From assembly GCF_900187035.1 (NCBI RefSeq), contig NZ_LT906446.1, positions 1,178,001 to 1,242,000 on the forward strand: a DNA stretch of 64,000 nt, read 5' to 3'. The notes beneath the pieces are model-generated. The model worked only from the letters and a program-made list of their open reading frames with translations, did not search any database and was not told where the DNA came from. Both the position numbers and the translations under genes were made by a program. Every line of letters starts with the position of its first letter. Within the stretch, counting starts at the first letter, position 1. This document shows, piece after piece, positions 1 to 6,888 of the stretch. This stretch comes from Megamonas hypermegale (GTDB lineage: Bacteria; Bacillota; Negativicutes; Selenomonadales; Selenomonadaceae).

Positions 1-758
1 TAGGCATTATTGGCTGAACCTAATGAACAAGTATGACTTGCTGTAGTTTTTTTATCTATTCCTTCCATATAGGTGAGCGCTGCTAATAATTCTACATATC
101 GAGATTGTTCATCATCTGTTTCATCACAATGAACATCTATTAAGCGATCATATTTTAAAGCTAATTCAACTGCTTTATGAATAGATTTTTCACCAAATTC
201 TTTGGCATATTCAAAATGAGGTATTGCTCCTACACAATCTGCCCCCATTTTTAAACCTTCTTCAACTAATTCTACGCCATTTTTATATGCATACATTCCT
301 TCTTGTGGAAAAGATACTATTTGAATTGTTACAATATCTTTTAATTCTTCTTTTAACTCTAAAATAGCTTCTAATGCTTCAAAATTTTTATTAGTTACAT
401 CTACATGTGTTCTAATATACTGAACTCCTGCTAGTACTTCTTTTTTTATAGCTTTTTTAGCTCTATATTTTATATTTTCTTTTGTAAATTTAGATTTTGT
501 TTCGCTCCAGCGTTGTATTCCTTCAAATAATGTTCCTGTTTTGTTAGTTGCTCCTTCAGCTTTAGCAGTAAACACATAATCCAAATGTATATGCGGGTCT
601 ACATATGGAGGTACTACTAAATTACCTTTTAAATCAATAACATTATAATCTTCTTGTACTTCGATTTTGCCAATTCTTTCAAATTTGCCATCACTAACTA
701 AAATAGATTGTAAATCTTTTATGTCTTTTAAACGAACATTTATAAACAAAGTTTTCAT
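1..758 (-). CDS. Cytosine/creatinine deaminase-like amidohydrolase (partial)
   Basis: The gene starts at ATG 758 (AGGAGA about 9 nt upstream) and runs off the left edge, so only about 252 N-terminal residues are visible. My translation shows the amidohydrolase metal motif PHIHLD near residue 55 and the CodA-type signature DVHCDETDDEQSR near residue 210, followed by an ASHT motif. CodA-family enzymes deaminate cytosine, isoguanine or creatinine in the cytoplasm. It lies 32 nt downstream of a creatininase gene and a symporter on the same strand, so creatinine deaminase (creatinine to N-methylhydantoin) is a plausible activity; cytosine deaminase is the alternative. The family call is firm, the substrate is inferred from neighbours. 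Confidence 0.85.
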   Translation of the reverse strand, partial: MKTLFINVRLKDIKDLQSILVSDGKFERIGKIEVQEDYNVIDLKGNLVVPPYVDPHIHLDYVFTAKAEGATNKTGTLFEGIQRWSETKSKFTKENIKYRAKKAIKKEVLAGVQYIRTHVDVTNKNFEALEAILELKEELKDIVTIQIVSFPQEGMYAYKNGVELVEEGLKMGADCVGAIPHFEYAKEFGEKSIHKAVELALKYDRLIDVHCDETDDEQSRYVELLAALTYMEGIDKKTTASHTCSLGSANNA

Positions 759-790
759 GATATATTATCTCCTACGTGCTATCAAAAATC

Positions 791-1543
791 TTAGATGTTA
801 AATTCTTTTTTACAGATATTTACCAATTCAGGTAAAACTTTATCAACTATTATTTTACCTTTTTCAGCACTAGAATAAGCACAACTTGCTAATGCGCCTG
901 ATTCTGGCACATCATCTTTTTTCAATGGATATCTAAAATAAGGCAATGCATTTGTTGATACCACATCTACTGTTCTATCCATTCTGCAAAGTTGCGGTGC
1001 AAAATATAACATCAAAGATGTTTCTGTTACAGCTGCATGTTCTAATGCCCAACCAGGGAAAGGAACTTTATCAAATATCAAATCTATCACATCTTCAGGC
1101 ATTGGGTCCCACCAATTAGACTCAACAATTGTTGCTGCTCCATTTGTTTCTCTATTGACTAAATCCATTGCTTCAACTACGAATGCTTCATTTTCAAAAT
1201 GTGCATTCATAATGAAAATTTTTGTAAATCCATCTCTTACTAATTCCATCAATATATCATGAACTAAATAAATTAAAGTGCTACCATTTAAATCTATTGT
1301 TCCTGGAAATAATGGACCGCCACCGCTTAAGGGTTTTGATTTATAACCATAAACGATTGTCGGCATCACTACTCCATCTATTTTTTCTGCTAAATGTAGG
1401 GAAAATTGTTCTGCTATTTTAGCATCTGTACATAAAGGAAGATGTAAAGCGTGTTGCTCTGTTGAACCGATTGGTAAAATAACTACTTTATCTTTCTTAT
1501 CATTGAATTCTGGCCAAGTTAAATCATGCATATAATACGACAT
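791..1543 (-). CDS. Creatininase (creatinine amidohydrolase)
   Basis: 250 aa, ATG at 1543 behind AAAGGAAAGAGG. Creatininases interconvert creatinine and creatine using a binuclear metal site. The residue pattern fits the characterised Pseudomonas enzyme: E29-Q-H31, D40, and N-A-H115-F-E117-N reproduce its E34/H36/D45/H120/E122 ligand set with constant spacing. Further matches include WWD near 145, GW..EH near 165 and a TSLML segment, as well as the usual family length of about 250-260 aa. Many creatininase-family proteins carry NGHGGN instead, so NAHFEN argues for a true creatininase rather than a generic relative. It sits between the symporter gene (1580-3052) and the CodA-like deaminase, apparently in one operon. 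Cytoplasmic. Confidence 0.85.
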   Translation of the reverse strand: MSYYMHDLTWPEFNDKKDKVVILPIGSTEQHALHLPLCTDAKIAEQFSLHLAEKIDGVVMPTIVYGYKSKPLSGGGPLFPGTIDLNGSTLIYLVHDILMELVRDGFTKIFIMNAHFENEAFVVEAMDLVNRETNGAATIVESNWWDPMPEDVIDLIFDKVPFPGWALEHAAVTETSLMLYFAPQLCRMDRTVDVVSTNALPYFRYPLKKDDVPESGALASCAYSSAEKGKIIVDKVLPELVNICKKEFNI

Positions 1544-1579
1544 ATAAATTCCTCTTTCCTTTAATAAACTAACAAATTA

Positions 1580-3052
1580 TCATTTAGCTTCTATTACATT
1601 GCTAATTAAAGCTTTATTTTTTTTATTAATAACTGTAGAAATCACTATCATGCAGATAGCAGCTACAACAATAGCCATCAAGCCTGCAAACCAGAAGTTG
1701 AAACCAACTACATAGTTGAAAATGATATAAGCAATTGGTCCAACAATAGATGAAACTATTGCTCCTTCTTTAGTAGATTTTTTAGAAACAATAGCTGCAA
1801 ATAATGGAATACCAATACAGGAACCTATTCCACTCAATCCTAAGTACAATACAACGGATAAAAATTCTGGTGGGTCAACATAGTTAAATGCAAAACAGAT
1901 AAATGCTACTACTACAATCGCAATTCTAGTAACTAAAACTTCTTTTTCTGGTGTAGCATTTTTATTTATAGTTTTAGAATAGAAATCTCTACCTACTGCC
2001 TGACCAATTACCAATAAAACAGAAGTTGCTGTAGACATCATAGCTGCAAAAATACCAATCATCATAAAAGCTGCAACTGCTGTAGGTAAAAGGTTTATTG
2101 CCATTGTTACAGTTAAATAGTCTGCTTTAACATCTGGAAATAATACTCTACCTGTTAAACCTGCAATATAAAAACTATTGTAAATAACACTTAAAATTAA
2201 AGCTGTGATTAAAAATGTTCCAATTGTTTTTCTTTTTACATTTGGTATAGCTAAAAAACGAGAGCATAAATATGGTTGGCTTATAAAAATAACACACCAA
2301 AAAACAAAATTTCCCAAAACACCAGATAAAGACATTTGAGCATCAGGTGCTTCATCCTGAACAACTTTCAACATATTCGGGTCAATTTGTGATAATTTTT
2401 CTTCTAAACCAGTAAATCCACCAACAGCATTCAATGAAACAACTAATAATACAATACTGATAACCAGCATTGGCAAACCTTGAACAAAATCAGTCCATGC
2501 TACGGATCTTAAACCGCCAACGATAACATAAAAAATAATTACAACTGTTATAATAGCTAATCCCATGTTAAAAGAAATACCGGTAAAAGATTCTAGCAAA
2601 ACAGCTGCTCCTTTAAATTGTGCAACTAGTGGGAAAATATAGAAAACTGATATAACGCCTGCAATTATCAAACGTAATGCCGTACTATTATATCTTTGTC
2701 CCAAATATTCTGGAATGGTCAATGAACCAAGTTTTTCTGCTTGCTGTCTCATTTTTGGCATAAGCAATACAGCTGGAATGATTAACCCTGGTACAATAGC
2801 AATAACTACCCAATAATATGGCCATCCTACTGTAGACATAATTCCTGGGTCACCCATAAAACACGCAGCACTGATTGAGGATGTTACATAAGAAAAGGCT
2901 AATACTACTGTAGGAGTACTATGTCCGCCTAAATAATATTCAACATCAGCAGATACACCAGCTGCTTTTTGCTTACTAGAGAAATATGCTACTATTCCTA
3001 CAAAAACTAAAAATCCAAAAAAGAATATTATTGATAATTCCTGTAATGTCAT
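1580..3052 (-). CDS. Sodium:solute symporter (SSS family)
   Basis: 490 aa polytopic membrane protein with about 13 hydrophobic segments and SSS-family features, including an N-terminal YYLGG..TP segment (TM1 region), a conserved SAACFMGDPG stretch and GGLRSVAWTDFVQ in the middle. SSS proteins couple uptake of sugars, amino acids, nucleobases or similar solutes to Na+. It lies in the same direction as creatininase (37 nt downstream) and behind a 56-codon membrane ORF, so uptake of creatinine or a related cyclic amide is the likely role. That substrate is inferred from context only. An 18-bp palindrome at 3132-3149 lies upstream of the gene. Confidence 0.88.
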   Translation of the reverse strand: MTLQELSIIFFFGFLVFVGIVAYFSSKQKAAGVSADVEYYLGGHSTPTVVLAFSYVTSSISAACFMGDPGIMSTVGWPYYWVVIAIVPGLIIPAVLLMPKMRQQAEKLGSLTIPEYLGQRYNSTALRLIIAGVISVFYIFPLVAQFKGAAVLLESFTGISFNMGLAIITVVIIFYVIVGGLRSVAWTDFVQGLPMLVISIVLLVVSLNAVGGFTGLEEKLSQIDPNMLKVVQDEAPDAQMSLSGVLGNFVFWCVIFISQPYLCSRFLAIPNVKRKTIGTFLITALILSVIYNSFYIAGLTGRVLFPDVKADYLTVTMAINLLPTAVAAFMMIGIFAAMMSTATSVLLVIGQAVGRDFYSKTINKNATPEKEVLVTRIAIVVVAFICFAFNYVDPPEFLSVVLYLGLSGIGSCIGIPLFAAIVSKKSTKEGAIVSSIVGPIAYIIFNYVVGFNFWFAGLMAIVVAAICMIVISTVINKKNKALISNVIEAK

Positions 3053-3131
3053 TATAGCCTCTCCTTTGAAAAAAATAAAAGAGTTTACAGAATATATCCA
3101 TTGATAGATGATATCTCAACTTCTATATTCC

Positions 3132-3149
3132 ATAAACTCCATTGTTTAT
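3132..3149. repeat. Palindromic repeat, copy A (candidate operator)
   Basis: ATAAAC-TCCATT-GTTTAT: perfect 6-bp arms around a 6-bp spacer, located between the small membrane ORF and the symporter gene, i.e. upstream of the symporter. A second copy with one base difference lies at 3420-3437. Candidate binding site for the divergent PucR-type regulator; this is inference. Confidence 0.5.
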
Positions 3150-3173
3150 TATTAACTCCAAACTATTCAATTA

Positions 3174-3344
3174 CTAAACTCCCATAACATGTGTTTCTTT
3201 CATTTCAATTTGTTTATCATATTTTTTCATTTGAACATCAACTGCATCTAAAGGTTCTTTCTTATACATAAAATTTAATACTACGCCTAAAGACAATATA
3301 GCTGTAAAAGCCTGACATCCAAGCATAATTACCCAAGTTTCCAT
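3174..3344 (-). CDS. Small membrane protein, probable symporter accessory subunit
   Basis: A 56-codon ORF not called by length-limited gene finders. ATG at 3344 is preceded by a near-ideal ribosome site (TAAGGAGGT, 3352-3360) and the stop is at 3174. The translation has one hydrophobic segment (about residues 4-27, METWVIMLGCQAF onward), then a charged, Lys/Asp/Glu-rich cytoplasmic tail. It lies directly upstream of the SSS symporter in the same direction, 121 nt apart. Small single-span proteins preceding SSS transporters are known as symporter small accessory proteins, and the size, topology and position fit. No motif ties it to a specific substrate. Confidence 0.75.
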   Translation of the reverse strand: METWVIMLGCQAFTAILSLGVVLNFMYKKEPLDAVDVQMKKYDKQIEMKETHVMGV

Positions 3345-3661
3345 AATAAATACCTCCTTAAACTAAAAAAAGTTTATACCTAAAATAATCACAAACTCAT
3401 ATTGTAATTATTTTAATGTATAAACTCCGTTGTTTATATCTTATATTATTTTCTTGATGTTCATATTATATCTATTGGCAAATTAGAAGTCAACAAACTT
3501 TATCCTATTTACACAAAAAACAGCTATTTAAACAAATATTCAACCTAGTTTTTGTGCATAATAGACAAAATCATTTCCTTGATACTATTAATCTAGGATA
3601 ACACTGTGCAACATATGCTATAATTTTTGACATATATTAACTTTTATTGGAGGTATCCATT
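3345..3661. promoter_or_regulatory. Divergent intergenic regulatory region
   Basis: 317 bp without a gene between the small membrane ORF (minus) and the PucR-type regulator (plus). It is AT-rich and holds palindrome copy B. The start-proximal ends carry ribosome sites for both divergent genes. I could not assign a -35/-10 pair with confidence on either strand. Confidence 0.5.
3420..3437. repeat. Palindromic repeat, copy B (candidate operator)
   Basis: ATAAAC-TCCGTT-GTTTAT: same 6-6-6 palindrome as 3132-3149 apart from one spacer base. It lies upstream of the small membrane ORF, in the divergent promoter region shared with the regulator gene. Confidence 0.5.
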
Positions 3662-4852
3662 ATGTTTCAATGTAAAGATTTATTTAAACTATCATCTTTA
3701 TCTAAAATGAAAATAATTGCTGGAAATAAAGGACTACACAGAGTCATTCGTTGGAGCTATAAAGCAGAATCTATTCATCTTGCAAAATGGGTACACGGTG
3801 GTGAACTTTTAATCGTAAGTAAAATGGTCATTCATGAAGAGAATTTCGACCTATATAATTTTTTAAAGGAAGCTATTTCCTTAAATATGTCTGGTGCGCT
3901 TTTACTTACAGGAACAGGCTATATCGAACAAATCCCTCAATCTGTCATTGATTTAAGCAATCAAAAACATTTCCCGCTATTTCTAATACCATGGAATACG
4001 CCTCTTGTTGATATTTTTGAAGAATTAGGCCATGCTATAGCCAGTATTAATTTAATAAACGATAAACACAAAGATTTATTGTTTAGTATTATTTTTAATA
4101 ATAATTTATCTATTGATTACTTAAAATATCAAAATCCTGAAATCAATTTTTCTTTTGATGGCTCTTTACAATTTTTTGAAATTAATTTTCTTTTACCTCA
4201 AAATAAAAATTCTTTTAAAATGAATGATGTTGATAAAGACACAATCTGTCAATTTATTCATACGCTATTCCAAAATGAACAAATTCCAATATTATACTCT
4301 GGATATACTAAAAATATCATCGGTCTTATGAATGTCACCAATGCATCTACTGATACATTAAACGCTATTTTTAATGAAACATTAACTTATATCAATGAAA
4401 ATTATCCTAATTATATTATAAATATCGGCATTGGAACAAAACAACAATCTTTGAGCAAATGCAAACTAAGCTATGAACAAGCTTCTAAATGTATAAATCT
4501 TGCAATCAAACAAAATAAACAAAATACCATTCGTTATTATGAACAACTAGGTTTATATCAACTATTTTATGATATTAACAATAAAACATTACTCGAAAAT
4601 TTCGTAAGCAACATATTATCTAAATTAATAGCTTATGATGAAAAATACAATACTGATTTAATAAAAACTTTAGATGTGTATTTAAGTAAAAATTGCAATT
4701 TAAATCAAACAGCCGAAGAATTATTCATACATCGCAATACTATAAAATACAGATTACAGCGCATTGAAGAAATCACTAATACTAATTTAGATGATGCCTT
4801 TACGCGTTTAAATTTTTTCAATGCCATCTTAATAAAAAATTTTCTTCAATAA
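3662..4852 (+). CDS. PucR-family transcriptional regulator
   Basis: 396 aa from ATG 3662; an in-frame TTG at 3647 overlaps the ribosome site TTGGAGG, so the ATG is preferred. The N-terminal ~125 residues resemble the PucR ligand/purine-catabolism domain (KGLHRVIRWSYKAES, HGGELLIVSK). The middle holds a GGDEF-like CdaR region, and the C-terminus is the PucR helix-turn-helix (NLNQTAEELFIHRNTIKYRL). PucR/CdaR proteins usually activate catabolic genes for purines, hydantoin-like or other nitrogen compounds. It is divergent from the creatininase/symporter cluster, and two copies of an 18-bp palindrome lie in front of those genes, so it probably controls them. DNA-binding cytoplasmic protein; inducer unknown. 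Confidence 0.85.
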   Translation: MFQCKDLFKLSSLSKMKIIAGNKGLHRVIRWSYKAESIHLAKWVHGGELLIVSKMVIHEENFDLYNFLKEAISLNMSGALLLTGTGYIEQIPQSVIDLSNQKHFPLFLIPWNTPLVDIFEELGHAIASINLINDKHKDLLFSIIFNNNLSIDYLKYQNPEINFSFDGSLQFFEINFLLPQNKNSFKMNDVDKDTICQFIHTLFQNEQIPILYSGYTKNIIGLMNVTNASTDTLNAIFNETLTYINENYPNYIINIGIGTKQQSLSKCKLSYEQASKCINLAIKQNKQNTIRYYEQLGLYQLFYDINNKTLLENFVSNILSKLIAYDEKYNTDLIKTLDVYLSKNCNLNQTAEELFIHRNTIKYRLQRIEEITNTNLDDAFTRLNFFNAILIKNFLQ

Positions 4853-4919
4853 AATAACAATCTTATATTTTCATTATGATATACTATTTTTATCTATAAA
4901 ATCTAAGGGAGTTTTTATT

Positions 4920-5402
4920 TTGAATAAAGCTGAAATCTTGCAATATCTTACTGATAAACACATAAATTTTATAAAATATGAACATGCGCCTATCTTTTCT
5001 GTAGAAGAAGGCGATAAATCTGATTTACCTAATCACGATAAAGTCATTCGCAATTTATTTCTCTGTGATGCTAAAAAGAAAAATTATTATCTCGTATCAT
5101 TATTTGTGCATAAACAGATAAATCTTAAAGAATTAAGTGCTAAAATTCCAAGTAAACGATTGAGTTTTGCCAAGCAAGATGCAATGGAACAAATGCTCGA
5201 AGTAAAACCTGGCAGTGTAACACCACTCGCTATATTAAATAATAAAGATAAAAATATTTTAATGATTTTCGATAGTGAATTACAAAATCAAACAATCGGC
5301 ATGCACCCAATGGAAAATACCGCCACTGTCTTTATGAAATTTGAAGACTTATATAACTTATTATTGCCACATGGAAATGAAATCCGCATATTAGATTTAT
5401 AA
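4920..5402 (+). CDS. YbaK/ProX-type aminoacyl-tRNA deacylase
   Basis: 160 aa, TTG start at 4920 with AAGGGAG 8 nt upstream. The sequence follows the freestanding prolyl-tRNA editing (PrdX/ProX) type: IRNLFLCDAKKKNYYLV, then KELSAKIPSKRLSFA, then VKPGSVTPLAILN near residue 100 and HPMENTATV near residue 140. Such proteins hydrolyse mischarged aminoacyl-tRNA, typically Ala-tRNA(Pro), in the cytoplasm. It is a single-gene unit; its terminator has been split by the insertion sequence that follows, with the left arm at 5403-5415. Confidence 0.85.
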   Translation: MNKAEILQYLTDKHINFIKYEHAPIFSVEEGDKSDLPNHDKVIRNLFLCDAKKKNYYLVSLFVHKQINLKELSAKIPSKRLSFAKQDAMEQMLEVKPGSVTPLAILNNKDKNILMIFDSELQNQTIGMHPMENTATVFMKFEDLYNLLLPHGNEIRILDL

Positions 5403-5415
5403 AAAAAGCAGGCAT
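5403..5415. terminator. Left arm of an intrinsic terminator split by the IS
   Basis: AAAAAGCAGGCAT starts right after the deacylase stop codon. Its perfect complement ATGCCTGCTTTTT lies at 6866-6878, beyond the IS. Removing the element and one target duplication restores a 13-bp stem with a 5-nt ATTAA loop and a T tract on both strands: a bidirectional terminator for two convergent genes. Confidence 0.85.
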
Positions 5416-5419
5416 ATTA

Positions 5420-5444
5420 TGAACTGCACCCCAAAAGTTGGACA
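5420..5444 (+). repeat. IS copy 1 left terminal inverted repeat
   Basis: 25-bp IRL, starting TGAACTGCACCCC. It pairs imperfectly (20/25) with IRR at 6837-6861. It also forms the 5' arm of the hairpin at 5422-5475. Confidence 0.85.
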
Positions 5445-5475
5445 AAAAAACAACTTTTGGAGGTGCAGTTTTTTT
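5422..5475 (+). terminator. IS-borne terminator hairpin sequestering the orfA RBS
   Basis: A 19-bp stem, with arms 5422-5440 and 5451-5470 and one bulged A at 5461, closes a 10-nt loop and is followed by a T tract running up to the orfA ATG at 5476. This is a strong intrinsic-terminator structure. The only purine-rich ribosome site for orfA (GGAGG, 5459-5463) lies in the 3' arm, so any transcript entering from outside would terminate or hide the site. Copy 2 has the same structure. Confidence 0.8.
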
Positions 5476-5982
5476 ATGACTAAATACTCAAATGAATTTA
5501 AAGTTAAAGCAATTAAAATGGTTTTAAAAGGAGATTCTATTTCTCATGTAGCTAAAATTCTAAACATGCCAAACACAGCTTCTCTTCGTAGATGGATATT
5601 TCATTATGAAAATGGTGGCATCTCACAACTTCTTCATAAAAATCGTAAATATACTCCTATCTTTAAGCAAAAAGTTATTGAATATAAATGGCTACATCAT
5701 TTATCATTAAATCAAACAGCAGCCAAATTTTCCATTCCTAATACTGGTACAATTTCTACATGGGAAAAGTTGTATAGTTCTTATGGATTTTCTGGCTTAA
5801 TTTCTAAGAAACGAGGTAGACCATCTATGAAAAAATCTAAAAACAAACTTAACAAACCTAAAAAAGAACTTTCTTATGTTGAACAATTGGAACAAGAAGT
5901 TTATCAATTAAGGATGGAAAATGACTTATTAAAAAAGTGGCATGCCTTAATGAAGCAATGGGAAAAGGAAGGAAAACACTAG
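5476..5982 (+). CDS. IS3-family transposase OrfA (copy 1)
   Basis: 168 aa from ATG 5476; a longer in-frame extension upstream would run through the terminal repeat and is not used. There are two helix-turn-helix segments of the IS150 OrfA type: KVKAIKMVLKGDS..HVAKIL, then LNQTAAKFSIPNTGTISTWEK. The C-terminal part is a leucine-rich coiled coil (YVEQLEQEVYQLRMENDLLKK), the usual multimerisation zipper. The slippery A6G at 5931-5937 near the end lets ribosomes shift -1 into orfB to make the OrfAB transposase. Alone, OrfA normally binds terminal repeats and modulates transposition. Confidence 0.9.
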   Translation: MTKYSNEFKVKAIKMVLKGDSISHVAKILNMPNTASLRRWIFHYENGGISQLLHKNRKYTPIFKQKVIEYKWLHHLSLNQTAAKFSIPNTGTISTWEKLYSSYGFSGLISKKRGRPSMKKSKNKLNKPKKELSYVEQLEQEVYQLRMENDLLKKWHALMKQWEKEGKH

Positions 5983-6830
5983 TTCTAGTAATTGCTAAAT
6001 TAAGGAAAAAATATACTCTAAAAGCCCTATTAAACTATACAAAATTAGCTAAAAGCACATATTATGATGCATTAAAAAAATTATCAAAAGAAGACAAATA
6101 TAAAGGATTAAAAACATTAATTCATAATATTTGTAATAAAAATCATGGAAGATATGGATATAGAAGAGTAACTTTGCAGCTGCATAAACAAGGAATAAAA
6201 GTCAATCATAAAGTAGTTATGAGATTGATGAAAGAAGAAAATTTAACATGCAAGATAAGAGCAAAGAAATATAAATCGTATAGAGGGCAAGAAGGGAAAA
6301 TAGCTAAAAATATATTAAATAGAAATTTCAAAGCAGAAAAACCAAACGAAAAATGGGCAACAGATGTAACAGAATTTGCATTATGTAATGAAAAAATATA
6401 TTTATCACCAATAATAGATTTATATAACGGAGAAATAATAAGTTATAAAATATCGAAAAGACCAATACTAAAGCAAGTATTAGATATGGTAAAAGATGCA
6501 ACAAGAAAGATAAAAGAAACAAAAGGAATAATTCTACATTCAGACCAAGGATGGCAGTATCAGAATAGAAGATATCAGGAGTTATTAAAAGAAAAAGGCA
6601 TTATCCAAAGCATGAGCCGAAAAGGAAATTGCTTAGATAATGCCGTAATAGAAAATTTCTTTGGTTTGCTAAAAAGCGAATTGTTTTATTTAAAAAAATT
6701 TAAATCCGTTGAAGATTTTATAAAAGAGTTAAAATCTTATATAAAATATTATAATACAAAACGGATAAAGATAAAACTAAAAGGACTTAGTCCCGTAGAA
6801 TACAGAACTAAGTCTCAATTAATAGCTTAA
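5937..6830 (+). CDS. IS3-family transposase OrfB, DDE catalytic domain (copy 1)
   Basis: 297 aa, in the -1 frame relative to orfA and overlapping it by 46 nt. The catalytic triad is visible: D143 (WATDVTEF), D203 (HSDQGWQ) and E239 (DNAVIENFF), with 35 residues between the second Asp and the Glu, the IS3/retroviral rve spacing. An HTH_21-like N-terminal region (GRYGYRRVT) precedes the integrase core. It is probably made mainly as an OrfAB fusion after frameshifting on AAAAAAG. Intact. It differs from copy 2 at a handful of positions, for example E134 here versus Ser. Confidence 0.92.
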   Translation: MACLNEAMGKGRKTLVLVIAKLRKKYTLKALLNYTKLAKSTYYDALKKLSKEDKYKGLKTLIHNICNKNHGRYGYRRVTLQLHKQGIKVNHKVVMRLMKEENLTCKIRAKKYKSYRGQEGKIAKNILNRNFKAEKPNEKWATDVTEFALCNEKIYLSPIIDLYNGEIISYKISKRPILKQVLDMVKDATRKIKETKGIILHSDQGWQYQNRRYQELLKEKGIIQSMSRKGNCLDNAVIENFFGLLKSELFYLKKFKSVEDFIKELKSYIKYYNTKRIKIKLKGLSPVEYRTKSQLIA

Positions 6831-6836
6831 TTAATA

Positions 6837-6861
6837 TGTCCAATATTTTGGGTGCATATCA
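6837..6861 (-). repeat. IS copy 1 right terminal inverted repeat
   Basis: 25-bp IRR; the reverse complement starts TGATATGCACCC. It lies 6 nt after the orfB stop codon. Confidence 0.85.
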
Positions 6862-6865
6862 TTAA

Positions 6866-6878
6866 ATGCCTGCTTTTT
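6866..6878. terminator. Right arm of the IS-split terminator
   Basis: ATGCCTGCTTTTT, complement of 5403-5415. It lies just past the IS target duplication and before the ileS stop codon at 6889. With its partner 1.4 kb away, hairpin formation is no longer likely in a nascent transcript. Confidence 0.85.
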
Positions 6879-6888
6879 ATTTTGGATT

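Larger units (their letters stand above)
5420..6861 (+). mobile_element. IS3-family (IS150-like) insertion sequence, copy 1
   Basis: 1442 bp, bounded by imperfect 25-bp terminal inverted repeats (20/25 match; left end TGAACTGCACCCC, right end reading GGGTGCATATCA) that end in TG...CA. A 3-bp TTA duplication flanks it (5417-5419 and 6862-6864); moving the right boundary by one base would give 4-bp ATTA. It contains orfA and orfB with an A6G slippery heptamer at the overlap, as in IS3-family elements. Both ORFs look intact, so it may be active. A near-identical copy in opposite orientation lies at 26496-27944; the 7-bp length difference is two extra codons in orfA plus one base in the left-end loop. 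Confidence 0.93.
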
